From positions 1,612,001 through 1,676,000 of the forward strand of contig NZ_CP095049.1 of assembly GCF_022919135.1 (NCBI RefSeq): a stretch of 64,000 bases of DNA, written 5' to 3'. Position numbers and translations under genes: made by a program. Positions 24,922-33,921 of this stretch are shown one piece after another. Source of the stretch: Hymenobacter cellulosivorans. Its GTDB lineage: Bacteria > Bacteroidota > Bacteroidia > Cytophagales > Hymenobacteraceae. The notes under the pieces are model-generated. The model had not been told where the DNA came from, did not search any database, and saw only the letters and a list, made by a program, of their open reading frames with translations. The first letter of the stretch is position 1. Every line of letters begins with the position of its first letter.

Positions 24922-25806
24922 TTAGGCAATACCTTCCTCGGTAGGCGCTACCGGCGCGGCTACTACTGGCCGGCGGCTGGTGTACCAGGTATTGAGTACC
25001 ACCCCGACCAGCACCAGGGCCATGCCCAAGTAAGCAGCCACCGGAAAAGCTTCGTTGAAGAACAGCAGGCCCAGCCCCACCGCGTACAGGATGCCGAGGT
25101 AGTTTAGGTTGGCCACGCTCGACAGCCGTTCGGCTTGGTAGGCCTTGGTCAGGCAGAGCTGGGCGCCCTGGGCCAACAGGCCAGTGAGCAGCAGCCAGAG
25201 CCAGTCCCAGTTCTGGGGCGGCACCCAGTCGAAGAGGCAGTACACGGCCGCCACGGGCAGAGCTACCATCGGCAGGTAGAACACTACCACCATCGGGTTT
25301 TCCTTGCCTTTAAGCTTGCGAATAGAGTTGTAGGAAAACCCGGCAAACAGCGCCGAGGCCACTCCCAGCGCCAGGTAGAGCGGGTCGACGCGGGTATCGA
25401 CACCTTCTACCACCAGCACGCCTACGAAGGACAGCAGAAAGAAGACCCACTGCCAGGGCCGCACGTTTTCCCGAACAATGAAAATGCCCAGCACGGCCGT
25501 GAAAATCGGGGCCAGATACTGAATGGTAACGGCCGTGGCCAGCGGCATTTTCTGCAGGGTGAAGAAGTACAGAATCAGCGACAACACACCCGTGACGCCC
25601 CGCGAAATCAGGTAGAAGTGGTTGGAACCCCAGGGCCGGATGCGCAGGGCCCGCAACAGCAGGTAGCTGGCTACTAAAGATACAATTGAGCGGAACAGGA
25701 TGATTTCGAGGGGCGGCAGGTGGCTCAGCAGCTTCACACACACGTTCATCAGGGCAAAGAGCAGCGTAGAAAGCAACATGTAGCGGGCACCGGAAGTCAA
25801 GGGCAT
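24922..25806 (-). CDS. EamA family (DMT superfamily) membrane transporter
   Basis: The 294-residue protein has about ten hydrophobic helices arranged as two EamA repeats. Its first repeat contains FALMNVCVKLLSHLPP and FRSIVSLVASYLLLRALR. These proteins usually export or import small metabolites; the cargo is unknown. The ATG at 25806 starts a normal-length protein. The frame continues to 26097, but that part runs into the MFS gene and is Pro/Cys-rich noise. The MFS gene upstream is in the same direction, 70 bases away. Confidence 0.88.
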   Translation of the reverse strand: MPLTSGARYMLLSTLLFALMNVCVKLLSHLPPLEIILFRSIVSLVASYLLLRALRIRPWGSNHFYLISRGVTGVLSLILYFFTLQKMPLATAVTIQYLAPIFTAVLGIFIVRENVRPWQWVFFLLSFVGVLVVEGVDTRVDPLYLALGVASALFAGFSYNSIRKLKGKENPMVVVFYLPMVALPVAAVYCLFDWVPPQNWDWLWLLLTGLLAQGAQLCLTKAYQAERLSSVANLNYLGILYAVGLGLLFFNEAFPVAAYLGMALVLVGVVLNTWYTSRRPVVAAPVAPTEEGIA

Positions 25807-25876
25807 AGGTGGGAGTAAGCGGGTGGCAGTAGAGCGGAAGAAAGGCAACCAGTAACACGAATCAGGGGCAGTTGGC

Positions 25877-27154
25877 TTAGCCAGCCGGCGCGGCCGACAG
25901 CTGCCGGTAGCGGGCCACCAGCACCAGGGCCGAAGCGACGATAAAGGCACCCAGGGCAGCGTAGCCCCACACCACGTTGGAGCCGCGGGCAAAGAAGGGC
26001 AGGGTAAAGAGCAGAATGAAAACAGTACGCAGCAGCACGTTGGCCACGTTGAAAATGCTGTTGACCCGCCCGCTGACTTCGTTGGGCACGTGGGCAAACA
26101 GGTAGCTGACCCGCAGAATGCGCGTGCCGGCGTTGGTAATGCCCAGCACCAGGGAAAACGCCAGAAACAAACTTACCGAGCGGGTAGCGGCGGCCGCCCC
26201 GAAACCCATACCGGCCAGCAGCATCAGCAGGATGATGGACCGAACCGGGGGCTGGTGTTGAAACAGGCGATGCACAAATACGCCCGCACTCAGGGCGCCC
26301 AGGGCGTAGGCTACCTCGGCGGCTCCGAAAGCCCCGGCCCCGGCCCGCAGGTGGTTGTGAATGTACATCGGCATCAGGGCATTGAGCTCCACGAGTAGGC
26401 CCACAAAGACCGAAAAGGAAAACAAGCCGAAAATCCAGATGGTGCGGTGCTCCTGCAGGTAGGTCACGCCCGTGCGCAGCCGTTTCCAGAGCGTGCCCAG
26501 CTCCACCTGCGTCAGCTGTACCGGCTGGTGGCGGATGCTGGCAATCAGGGCCACGGCTACCACGTACGTCAGCCCGTCGAGCAGGAAAATCTGGTGCAGA
26601 GGCCAGGCCTTTACAGCAAACGGCAAGGTGACCGACGCGCCCAGCAATTGATAGGTACCACCCAGCGGCAGGCCCTCGATGAGCAGCGCCGCCAGGGCCC
26701 CGCTCACCACCGAAGTAGCCTGCCCCACGATTTCGATAGTGGACGTGATGCGCCCGTAGTCCTCCGGCCGGCTGATTTCCTGGGCAAAGGCGTAGAGGTT
26801 GGGATAGTGAATGCCGTAGCCGAAGACGGTGGTGGTGAAAGCCAGCAGAATACCCGGTAGCGGCACTGAGCCCGTACCAAAGCCGTAGGCCGCTACGCTC
26901 AGCAAGAGCAGGCCTTCCACGATATTGGTCACCAGAAACACCCGCTTCCGGTCGAATCGGTCGACCAGGGCGCCGGCGTACATGCCCCAGAACAGAGAGG
27001 CAAACGTGACCAGGGCGTAGACCAGGTTGAAGGTGGTAGAGGCACCCTGCCGGGCAAAGTACCAGGGCACGGCCAGCATGGAAATGCCTTGGGCAAAGCC
27101 GGAAATGGCATTGGCCGTAAACAAAAAGCGCAGGGCCCGACGGTTTTCTCTCAC
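25877..27154 (-). CDS. Major facilitator superfamily transporter
   Basis: The protein of about 425 residues has some twelve membrane helices and the MFS loop 2-3 signature GALVDRFDRKRVF. It resembles MFS exporters of the enterobactin or macrolide type, but the substrate is unknown. I place the start at GTG 27154. The -7-like box GAACTTTG (27159-27166) lies between it and the ATG at 27196, which would be upstream of the transcript. If that box is not used, the ATG adds 14 residues. It diverges from recX across a short promoter region. Confidence 0.88.
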   Translation of the reverse strand: MRENRRALRFLFTANAISGFAQGISMLAVPWYFARQGASTTFNLVYALVTFASLFWGMYAGALVDRFDRKRVFLVTNIVEGLLLLSVAAYGFGTGSVPLPGILLAFTTTVFGYGIHYPNLYAFAQEISRPEDYGRITSTIEIVGQATSVVSGALAALLIEGLPLGGTYQLLGASVTLPFAVKAWPLHQIFLLDGLTYVVAVALIASIRHQPVQLTQVELGTLWKRLRTGVTYLQEHRTIWIFGLFSFSVFVGLLVELNALMPMYIHNHLRAGAGAFGAAEVAYALGALSAGVFVHRLFQHQPPVRSIILLMLLAGMGFGAAAATRSVSLFLAFSLVLGITNAGTRILRVSYLFAHVPNEVSGRVNSIFNVANVLLRTVFILLFTLPFFARGSNVVWGYAALGAFIVASALVLVARYRQLSAAPAG

Positions 27155-27251
27155 GCGGCAAAGTTCTGGAAACGGTAGCTTGCAGCCGAACGACAAACCG
27201 CCCGCATGCGTTGTTACAAACCCGGCCGTCAGTAACCCCGCCGCTCAGCTT

Positions 27252-27761
27252 ATGTACTCATCCGAACCCCCCAAGAAGAAGTTTTACACGCCCGGCGAGG
27301 CCCTGCCCAAAATTGCGGCTTACTGCGCCTACCAGGAGCGGACCACCAAGGAAGTGGAAGCCAAGCTGCGCGAATATGGCCTCAACGAAGACGAGGCCGG
27401 CGAAATCATCATCCGCCTGAGCCGGGAAAAGCTGCTCGACGAGGAGCGTTTCGCCAAGTCCTTCGTGCGCGGCAAGGTCGGCATCAAGAAGTGGGGCCGC
27501 CGCCGCATCACCCAGGAGCTCAAGCAGAAGGGCCTGTCGGACTACTGCATCAAAATCGGGATGAAGGAAATTGACGGCGACCAGTACTACCAGAACCTCG
27601 TGGACACGCTGGAAAAGCGCAACCGCGTAGAAAAGGAAGGCAACCAGCGCCTGCGCCGCCAGAAGCTCACGATGTTTATGACCGTGAAAGGCTACGAAAA
27701 TGACCTGATTAAAATGGCCCTAGATGACCTGGGCAAAGAGCCGGAGCAGGACGAGGAGTAG
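27252..27761 (+). CDS. recX: Regulatory protein RecX
   Basis: RecX modulates RecA filament activity in recombination and SOS repair. The 169-residue protein has the repeated three-helix pattern of the family: AYCAYQERTTKEVEAKL, then LDEERFAKSFVRGKVGIKKW with GRRRITQELKQKG, and a final MTVKGYENDLIKMAL. The ATG at 27252 begins MYSSEPPKKKFYTPGEAL; the frame further upstream overlaps the divergent MFS gene and is not used. Its stop is only 12 bases from the stop of the convergent zinc-ribbon gene, with no terminator between. Confidence 0.9.
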   Translation: MYSSEPPKKKFYTPGEALPKIAAYCAYQERTTKEVEAKLREYGLNEDEAGEIIIRLSREKLLDEERFAKSFVRGKVGIKKWGRRRITQELKQKGLSDYCIKIGMKEIDGDQYYQNLVDTLEKRNRVEKEGNQRLRRQKLTMFMTVKGYENDLIKMALDDLGKEPEQDEE

Positions 27762-27773
27762 AGCTTATATCCA

Positions 27774-28181
27774 TCAGTCAACAATCCGTACCTGGTACCG
27801 GGCACCCTCGTCGTTGCAGACGCAGGCTCCGTCCAGCACCACCATGTTGGGGTTGTGTAAATGCTGCACCGGGTCCCGGACCAGGGGAATTTCCGCGTGG
27901 CAATTGCCGCACTTGGGGCCAGCCGTAGGCGTGAAGTGTCCGCCGCAGGGGCAGGCTGGCAAGGTGGCCGCAATCTGGGCGAGCAGTGCGGGAGTGGCCT
28001 CGTAGTACACCAAGTCGTGGTCGGACTGCCGGTGGAAAACGTTGGAGCAAGCCGAGCAAAAGAAGTGCGGAAAAGCCTCGCTCATACCACTGGAGCGCCA
28101 GCCGATATTCTGGTGCTGGCAGTTGGGGCACACCAAGTGCCCGACCCACTGCAAGCTCCGCTCATACTCTACGATTTCCAT
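27774..28181 (-). CDS. Zinc-ribbon protein of unknown function
   Basis: The 135-residue protein has eleven cysteines in four or five ribbon-like pairs: CPNC near residue 18, CSAC near 42, CPCGG near 77, CGNC near 91 and CVC near 119. This is enough for two or more zinc ribbons. There is no signal peptide, so it is probably cytoplasmic. It is the downstream partner of the DUF4230 gene (12 bases apart) and may be co-transcribed with it. I do not recognise a named family. Confidence 0.72.
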   Translation of the reverse strand: MEIVEYERSLQWVGHLVCPNCQHQNIGWRSSGMSEAFPHFFCSACSNVFHRQSDHDLVYYEATPALLAQIAATLPACPCGGHFTPTAGPKCGNCHAEIPLVRDPVQHLHNPNMVVLDGACVCNDEGARYQVRIVD

Positions 28182-28193
28182 AGCAGTATCTGG

Positions 28194-28832
28194 TTAGCGC
28201 CGCTGCGGCATTTGTGGCGGGGCCGTTTGCTGGGTTAGAATCACGCGGCGGCCGGTCATGGTTTCGAGCATGGGGCGCAGAATCTGCTCGGCATTCTGGG
28301 TGGTCTGGGCCAGGATGCCCGACTGCAAAGCGGCGCGCTGCACATTCTTCTCAGCGTACTTATAGCCTTCATCCACCAGCTCGGCATCGTTGAAAAACGA
28401 GTTCTGGGTGCTGTATACCCGGCTCTGGCTATGGTCGACCTGCCAGGTGCAGAGCTCGGCAGCCGGCAACGCCACCCGCACCACCGAGTCGCCTTCAAAC
28501 ACCACGTCCTGGGGCTTGACCTTGCGCAAGTCGAGGCAGCCGATGGCGTTGCCGGCCACAATCAGGGCCACTTTCGAGTCGGGCAAAAACCGGTAGGTGC
28601 TCTTGCGGTACTCCACCACGTCCTTAAACTGGTAGCGCACCAATTCCAGGCGGCCCAGGGCTTCAATCTTGGTCAGGACTGTGTTGTGGGTTACGGTCAC
28701 GCGGGGCTCGGGCGTGAGCGGATTGCCGAAATCAAACAGTGTGGGCTGGACTTTCTTCCACAGAAACCAGCCTAGCGCCACCAGAAACAGCAGGGGCAAC
28801 AGGCGGCGGAGCAAACGAAACAGGGGCGGCAT
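28194..28832 (-). CDS. DUF4230 domain protein, membrane anchored
   Basis: The 212-residue protein has one N-terminal membrane helix (LLPLLFLVALGWFLW) and a DUF4230 domain covering most of the rest. Recognisable segments are LTKIEALGRLELVRYQFKDV, the ALPAAELCTWQVDHSQS block and a helical YKYAEKNVQRAAL stretch. The family has no known activity. It lies between a PLP-enzyme gene upstream (67 bases) and the zinc-ribbon gene downstream (12 bases) on the same strand, so a three-gene unit is possible. Confidence 0.85.
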   Translation of the reverse strand: MPPLFRLLRRLLPLLFLVALGWFLWKKVQPTLFDFGNPLTPEPRVTVTHNTVLTKIEALGRLELVRYQFKDVVEYRKSTYRFLPDSKVALIVAGNAIGCLDLRKVKPQDVVFEGDSVVRVALPAAELCTWQVDHSQSRVYSTQNSFFNDAELVDEGYKYAEKNVQRAALQSGILAQTTQNAEQILRPMLETMTGRRVILTQQTAPPQMPQRR

Positions 28833-28899
28833 AGGCAGAGGCGGCGGAGCGGGTTGTTGAAAAGCAGTACGGTTCAGGTTACCGTTTGGCTGCCCAATA

Positions 28900-29820
28900 T
28901 TAGCTTACCGGCGGCCACCACGAGCTGCGCTGCCCAAACCGCTGCCGAAAACCCTGCCAGCCCTGCAGTCCGCCGGTGTGCACGGCCACTACCGTGCTGC
29001 CCACCGGAAAGCAGCTCTGCTGAATCTGGTCCAGGAGGGCATAGAGCAGCTTGCCGGTGTAAATCGGGTCGAGCAGCACGCCGTGCCGGACCTGGAAATT
29101 GTGGATGAAGGTGAGCAGCTCGGCCGAGAAATGGGCGTAGCCGCCGAAGTGGTAATCCGTTAGCAGTTGATAATTGTCGTACGTCACGCCCGCCGCGGCC
29201 TGAGTCAGCGCGTTGATGTCGGCTTGCAAAAAGCCCCCGTTTTTTAGCGCCGCTACCCCAAGAGCCGCCCGCTGCCCGGCCAGCCCGGTAAGCAAGCCGG
29301 CCAGCGTGCCACCCGTCCCGCAGGCCACCCCGATATAGTCGAAGCTGGTTTGGGCGGTCAGCTCGGTAATCAGCTCGGCGCAGCCCGGCAGGGCCAGGGC
29401 GTTGGTTCCGCCCTCAGGCAGCACGTAGGCCGGGCCGGTTTGGGCGAGCAGCCCGGCCAGCACCGCCGGCTCGTGCTTGCGGCGGTAGGTTTCCCGGTCG
29501 AGGTAGCGCAGCTGCATTCCATCAGCGGTGGCCCGCGCCAGGGTAGGATTGAGCGGCAAGATTTCCTCCCCCCGAATCAGGCCGATGGTGCGGAAGCCCT
29601 GTAGGCGGCCGGCGGCGGCTACGGCGGCAATGTGGTTGGAAAAGGCCCCGCCGAACGTCAGCAGCGTGTCGTGGCCTTGCGTACGGGCGGTCTGCAGGTT
29701 GTACTTGAGCTTGCGCCACTTGTTGCCGGGTAGCTCCGGGTGGGCCAAATCGTCACGCAGGAGTAACAACCGCACCCCGCACTGTACCGCAATAGGCTCG
29801 TGGAGTTCCTGGATGAGCAT
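28900..29820 (-). CDS. PLP-dependent ACC deaminase / D-cysteine desulfhydrase family enzyme
   Basis: The 306-residue protein is a fold-type II PLP enzyme. The cofactor lysine is predicted in GNKWRKLKYNL (Lys37), substrate contacts in FGGAFSNHIAA, and the phosphate-binding loop in CGTGGTLAGLL. The family includes 1-aminocyclopropane-1-carboxylate deaminases and D-cysteine desulfhydrases, and sequence alone does not separate them; desulfhydrase-like activity is the commoner case. It is followed by DUF4230 and zinc-ribbon genes on the same strand. A single octamer-repeat arm sits directly upstream of its ATG. Confidence 0.88.
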   Translation of the reverse strand: MLIQELHEPIAVQCGVRLLLLRDDLAHPELPGNKWRKLKYNLQTARTQGHDTLLTFGGAFSNHIAAVAAAGRLQGFRTIGLIRGEEILPLNPTLARATADGMQLRYLDRETYRRKHEPAVLAGLLAQTGPAYVLPEGGTNALALPGCAELITELTAQTSFDYIGVACGTGGTLAGLLTGLAGQRAALGVAALKNGGFLQADINALTQAAAGVTYDNYQLLTDYHFGGYAHFSAELLTFIHNFQVRHGVLLDPIYTGKLLYALLDQIQQSCFPVGSTVVAVHTGGLQGWQGFRQRFGQRSSWWPPVS

Positions 29821-29825
29821 AGCTG

Positions 29826-29858
29826 ATTAATGTGCGAATGTGTTGAAATGCGCTGAGT
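29826..29858. repeat. Solo octamer-repeat arm (AATGTGCG type)
   Basis: The plus strand reads in 8-base units AATGTGCG, AATGTGTT, GAAATGCG, CTGAGTGT directly upstream of the PLP-enzyme ATG. The units resemble those of element G at 37142-37344. I could not find a matching right arm nearby, so this may be half of a decayed element. Confidence 0.55.
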
Positions 29859-29868
29859 GTTCTAAAGT

Positions 29869-29903
29869 AAAAGCCCTTACTACTGCTTGTAGTAAGGGCT
29901 TTC
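29869..29903 (-). terminator. Terminator of the YfhO gene
   Basis: AAAGCCCTTACTAC and GTAGTAAGGGCTTT are perfect complements around a five-base loop. On the minus strand the stem ends in a T-rich tail. It lies between the 3' end of yfhO and the PLP-enzyme gene. Confidence 0.82.
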
Positions 29904-29922
29904 TGGTAAAAGAGCGAGACTA

Positions 29923-29967
29923 CCTTCGCAGAGGACGGATGGCTTCGCGTTGCTCGCAAGGACGGAG
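29923..29967. repeat. Dispersed repeat of the CTTGCGAG...GCCATCC type, copy 1
   Basis: The reverse complement reads GTCCTTGCGAG, a short middle, then GCCATCCGTCC. The copy at 40933-40972 shares both blocks exactly over 11 and 10 bases. These resemble small imperfect palindromes found in many bacterial genomes. It sits between the yfhO stop codon and its terminator. Confidence 0.6.
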
Positions 29968-29974
29968 GAAACTC

Positions 29975-32536
29975 TTACATAGCCAGGCGTACATCCCCGG
30001 CTGGCTCGGTGGGCTTGCGCTTGAAGGCGTAGAAGATGGTGCCTAATAGAGCCAGAATCAGCAGGACAGAGGAAACCATCGAGATGGTGTTGCCCACGGC
30101 GTATTCCTTGGGCTCAAACTTGAATTCGATGGTGTGAGTACCGGCCGGCACGGGTAGGGCGCGCAGCACGTAGTTGACGCGCTGATGGGGCACCAGCTTA
30201 CCATCGAGGTAGGCATTCCAGCCGTCCTGGTAGTAGATTTCGGAGAAGACTACGAAGCCATCCTGCACGGCGGTAGCGCGGTACTTAAGCTCGTCGGGCG
30301 AGTAGTTGGTCAGGGCAATGGTGGAGCCGGCGGCGTTGTAGCTGGTCTTGGTCAGCGGAAACTTCGAGGCGTCGATGACGGCTGTGGTAGCCACGTTCAA
30401 GTTGGTCAGGGCCGCAATTTCCTGGTCGGGGTTCTGCACCTTCTGCAACTCGCTCACAAACCAGGCATTGCCCAGGGCACCGGGGTTGCGCCGCACCGGC
30501 TGCTTGGGGTCACCGGTGATGATGTAGCGGGTGTTGAGCATGGCCAGCACCTGCAGGTTGTTGGCCGAAATCTGGCGCTCAATCAAATCCTGGTAGCGGC
30601 GCAGCTTGGCCCCGTGGTAGCCGCCCACGCTCTTATGGAAGTACGACGTGTTGGCTTCGTTGAAGGGGTTCTGCATGTTGAGCACCCGGTAGCTCAAGTC
30701 CTTGTCCTGCAGAATCATCTCATCGGCGGGCGTGGGCACAAACTGCTGGGCAATGGTTTCGCGCTGGAAGTTCGAGTCGTTGAGGTAGCGCTTATCCACG
30801 CCCCACAGGTCCACCAGCGTAAGGGCACCCACCAGCAGGCCGGCCGTCGTTACGGAGAGCTTGCGCTGCAGGTAGAAATAGAGCACGCCGCCGGTCAGCA
30901 CGATAAAGATGATGGAACGGAAGACGTCGGTACGCATCAGGCTGGCGCGGTCCTCCCGCAGGGCATCGAGCGGAAACTGCTGCTGTTGCAACTGGGCATC
31001 AATAGGGGCCGCAAAGTCGGCGCCGAGGCCGGCCAGGAAGGCCAGCACGCAGATACCAGCCGTGATGCCCACGGCGTAGAGCAGCTTACGCTTCAGGTCC
31101 GCCGATTCGGGCGAGTCCAGGGGCTGGCCGCTCAGGGCCGCCAGGCTGGGGTGAGTGCTGCCCCCGGCCAGGGGCGCTAGGGCCGGCTGGGCGCGCAGCA
31201 CCCGGGCCAAAGCCAAGATGGCCAGCAGCGGCATGGCCAGTTGGGCAATAACCAGGGCCATGCTCACCGAGCGGAACTTGTTGTAGCCGGGGAAGTAGTC
31301 GAACATGAGGTAGTTGAACGTCTCAAAGTTCTTACCCCAGGCCAGCACAATCGACAGAATGGTGCCTACCAGCAGCCAGGTGCGGGTGCGGCGGTCGGCT
31401 ACGAACAAGCCCAGCACGAACAGGAAGCACACCACCGCGCCGATATACACCGGGCCGCTGGTAATGGGCTGGTCGCCCCAGTACAGGGGCAACTGCTGCA
31501 GGTAGTCGCGCAGCTGCAGGGGCGGCACACCCAGGCCGGCCAGGGCCTTGCCGGTAGCCGAGTTTTCGCTCAGCGAACCGCCACTGGCTCCGCCGTAGTA
31601 ATTGGGGATAAGCAGGGTAATGGTTTCGCCCACGCCGTAGCTCCAGCCGAAGGCATAGTCCCGGTCGAGGCCGTTGCCGGCCGCGCCATCTTCCGCTGCT
31701 GCCGGAGCGCCGGGAGCCGTGGGAGCAGGCGTGGTCAGCTCCGACTTGCCCCGAATCGAGTACTTGCCGTACTCGGCCGTGACGTAAAGGCGGCCGAAGC
31801 TCACGCCAACGGCCAATACGGCGGCGGCGGCCAGCAGGGCGGTGCGGCCTAGAAAGTCGGACAGGCGCTTCTCACGCAGGGCCGCCACCAGCTCCACGAT
31901 GCCGAACACCAGCACCAGCAAGAGCAGGTAATAAGTTATCTGCAAGTGGTTGGAGCGCACATTCATCGTCAGGCCCAGGGCAAACAAAGCCGCGCCCAGC
32001 CAGCGGTTGCGCCGGAACGTGACCAGCAAACCGCCCAGTACCAGCGGCGCGTAGGCCAGGGCCAGCGACTTGGTATTGTGGCCGGCGGCCAGAATAATGA
32101 GGTTGTAGCTGGTAAAGCCCAGGGCAATGGCGCCCACGGCGGCCAGCAACGGCCGAACGCCCAACGCTACAAACAGCACGTAGCCGCAGACCAGGGCCAA
32201 AAACAGGTTGGCCACTACCGCCGGCAGGTGCAGCGTGAAGATGTTGTGCAGGTAGATGGACAGGTCGCCGGGGAAGCGGGTGCTGATGAGGTAGGTCGGC
32301 ATCCCCGAGAACATGGAGTTGGTCCAGAGGGCTTCCTTGCCGGTGGCTTCGCGGTAAAGCTGGGCCTCGTGGGCCCCGCCGTTGAACTGCACCACGTCGT
32401 GCTGGGCCAGGGTTTTGCCGTCGAACAGGATGGGCGAGAAGTACACCGCTGCCAGCACCAGGAAGAACACCACGGCCAGCAAATGGGGTAGCAGCCGGCG
32501 CCACAGCGGCACGGCCGGAGAAGAAACAGTAGTCAT
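29975..32536 (-). CDS. YfhO family large membrane protein
   Basis: The 853-residue protein is a polytopic membrane protein with a short cytoplasmic N-terminus, about twelve hydrophobic helices, a long extracytoplasmic loop and a C-terminal helix (MVSSVLLILALLGTIFYAF). Segments such as FSGMPTYLIS and YYGGASGGS fit the YfhO family. YfhO-like proteins are GT-C-fold relatives linked in Firmicutes to glycosylation of cell-envelope polymers; the role in Bacteroidota is not established. It is monocistronic, preceded by a 325-base gap. Confidence 0.88.
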   Translation of the reverse strand: MTTVSSPAVPLWRRLLPHLLAVVFFLVLAAVYFSPILFDGKTLAQHDVVQFNGGAHEAQLYREATGKEALWTNSMFSGMPTYLISTRFPGDLSIYLHNIFTLHLPAVVANLFLALVCGYVLFVALGVRPLLAAVGAIALGFTSYNLIILAAGHNTKSLALAYAPLVLGGLLVTFRRNRWLGAALFALGLTMNVRSNHLQITYYLLLLVLVFGIVELVAALREKRLSDFLGRTALLAAAAVLAVGVSFGRLYVTAEYGKYSIRGKSELTTPAPTAPGAPAAAEDGAAGNGLDRDYAFGWSYGVGETITLLIPNYYGGASGGSLSENSATGKALAGLGVPPLQLRDYLQQLPLYWGDQPITSGPVYIGAVVCFLFVLGLFVADRRTRTWLLVGTILSIVLAWGKNFETFNYLMFDYFPGYNKFRSVSMALVIAQLAMPLLAILALARVLRAQPALAPLAGGSTHPSLAALSGQPLDSPESADLKRKLLYAVGITAGICVLAFLAGLGADFAAPIDAQLQQQQFPLDALREDRASLMRTDVFRSIIFIVLTGGVLYFYLQRKLSVTTAGLLVGALTLVDLWGVDKRYLNDSNFQRETIAQQFVPTPADEMILQDKDLSYRVLNMQNPFNEANTSYFHKSVGGYHGAKLRRYQDLIERQISANNLQVLAMLNTRYIITGDPKQPVRRNPGALGNAWFVSELQKVQNPDQEIAALTNLNVATTAVIDASKFPLTKTSYNAAGSTIALTNYSPDELKYRATAVQDGFVVFSEIYYQDGWNAYLDGKLVPHQRVNYVLRALPVPAGTHTIEFKFEPKEYAVGNTISMVSSVLLILALLGTIFYAFKRKPTEPAGDVRLAM

Positions 32537-32861
32537 CAGACGAGAAAAGAGTCGGAAAATGGCTCACCTGCCGCCTTGGGCAGTCAGGCAGCCCGAAGGT
32601 AGCCCGTTTATTTTATTTGCGGAACGCCCGGCGGGCATATTCGTGGCTGAGAACTGAGCCGTACCGGCGGGCCGCAAGGGTCGCGGGAAGCCTAGCAGAA
32701 CCAGCGGCAGCGGGCCAGGTTGATTTCTGAAGGATAGTAAATTTCCGAGGTGGGTGGTTAAGGGTAGGTGGCGGGGAGATGGCGGGGAGGTCCAGGGTAG
32801 CCGGTCGGTTTGGCCGGTTTTGCTGGCGCAGAAAATTGCACGAAACGCAGACGAGCGTTTA
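32537..32861. other. Intergenic region with no visible gene
   Basis: The gap lies upstream of yfhO and after the RarD-like gene, both on the minus strand. TACCTTCG on the minus strand (32594-32601) is one base from the -7 consensus and could drive yfhO. I see no terminator hairpin, RNA or conserved repeat. Confidence 0.4.
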
Positions 32862-33773
32862 TCAACTCTTGGCCGGGGCCGGGTTCCCCTTCAGACTGCG
32901 CTTGGTGTTATAGAGCACCACCGAGAGCAGAATCACGCCGTAGGCTACGCCCTGCTTGAGCGTGGCTTGCTCCCCGAAGTAGAGGAAGGCCAGGGCAAAG
33001 CTGACCAGCGGGTTCAGGTACATCAGGATGCCGACCGTGCCGGAGGGTAGCACGTTGAGGGCAAACAGGTTGAGAAACAGCGGAATGACGGTGAAGCCGA
33101 CGCTGAGCACGGTGGCCATCAGTAGCAGGTAGGAATCCTGAATGCCGGCGGCGGGGTCGGCGCCCAGCAGGCGGGCGGCGGGCAGAATCACCAGGGCCGC
33201 CAGCAGCAGCTGCACCGTGAGCAGTACCAACCGGTCGTAGCCCTGGAGCTTGCGCTGGGTGATGAGGTAAGCGGCGTAGGTAAAGGCCACTATCAGGCTC
33301 AGCAGCACGTTTTGCCAGGCTCCGGCCCCCAGCAGGGCGCAGCTCACCGCACTCAGGCTGATGGCCAGCCACTGGTTGAAACGCAGCTTTTCGCCCAGCA
33401 CCACGAAGCCGAGCAGGGCCGTCAGAATCGGGCAGATGAGGTAGGCAAACGAGCCGGCCTGCACGCTCACCTTATTCACGACGTAGATAAACAGCAGCCA
33501 GTTGCTGGTCAGCAATACCCCACCGGCCAAGGTGCTGAAAGCCACCTGCCGCCGCTCAGCCGTGTCGGCCTGCCGCCACTGCCGGGCCGTGGCCCGCACC
33601 GTGGCGCGGCGGGCCGTGAGGTTGATGAGCAACAGCAGGGCCAGGCTCAGCAGCACCCGAAAAAACAGAATCTGCCCGCTGGAGTAGCCGGCCATCAGGC
33701 GCAGTGGAATCGGGAAAAAGCCCCAGATCAGAAAAGCGGCCAGGGCGGCCAGGTGGTGGCGGGAGAGTTTCAA
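32862..33773 (-). CDS. EamA family transporter, RarD-like
   Basis: The 303-residue protein has ten hydrophobic helices in two EamA repeats and opens AFLIWGFFPIPLRLMAGYSS, much like RarD proteins. NWLLFIYVVNKVSVQAGSFAY and LPSGTVGILMYLNPLVSF are also typical. The transported molecule is unknown. A Bacteroidota promoter box (TACCTTTG) lies 24 bases upstream of its ATG. It diverges from the murF-alr gene. Confidence 0.9.
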   Translation of the reverse strand: MKLSRHHLAALAAFLIWGFFPIPLRLMAGYSSGQILFFRVLLSLALLLLINLTARRATVRATARQWRQADTAERRQVAFSTLAGGVLLTSNWLLFIYVVNKVSVQAGSFAYLICPILTALLGFVVLGEKLRFNQWLAISLSAVSCALLGAGAWQNVLLSLIVAFTYAAYLITQRKLQGYDRLVLLTVQLLLAALVILPAARLLGADPAAGIQDSYLLLMATVLSVGFTVIPLFLNLFALNVLPSGTVGILMYLNPLVSFALAFLYFGEQATLKQGVAYGVILLSVVLYNTKRSLKGNPAPAKS

Positions 33774-33796
33774 GGGAAATCAGGAAGAAAAGACCC

Positions 33797-33804
33797 CAAA
33801 GGTA
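33797..33804 (-). promoter_or_regulatory. Promoter -7 box of the RarD-like gene
   Basis: The minus strand reads TACCTTTG, a perfect TAnnTTTG box. The ATG at 33773 lies 24 bases downstream. No good -33 TTG is visible. Confidence 0.55.
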
Positions 33805-33894
33805 CGGACTTCGCCGCCGGGGCCCTATGGAGGTGGCAGAAGTTGTGGCGGCAGCCCTCGCCCTGGCCCCGCAACCCACCGCCCGAAACCCTGC

Positions 33895-33902
33895 TACCTT
33901 TG
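33895..33902 (+). promoter_or_regulatory. Promoter -7 box of murF-alr
   Basis: TACCTTTG, identical to the -7 boxes of tetR, feoA and the divergent RarD-like gene, lies 20 bases before the murF-alr ATG at 33922. Confidence 0.6.
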
Positions 33903-33921
33903 CCCCGGTTTTCCTTCTGCC

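Noticed and set aside
25797..27161. 454-residue minus-strand frame overlapping the MFS and EamA genes
   Set aside because: It is an off-frame reading of the MFS gene, Arg/Pro/Gly-rich, without membrane helices.
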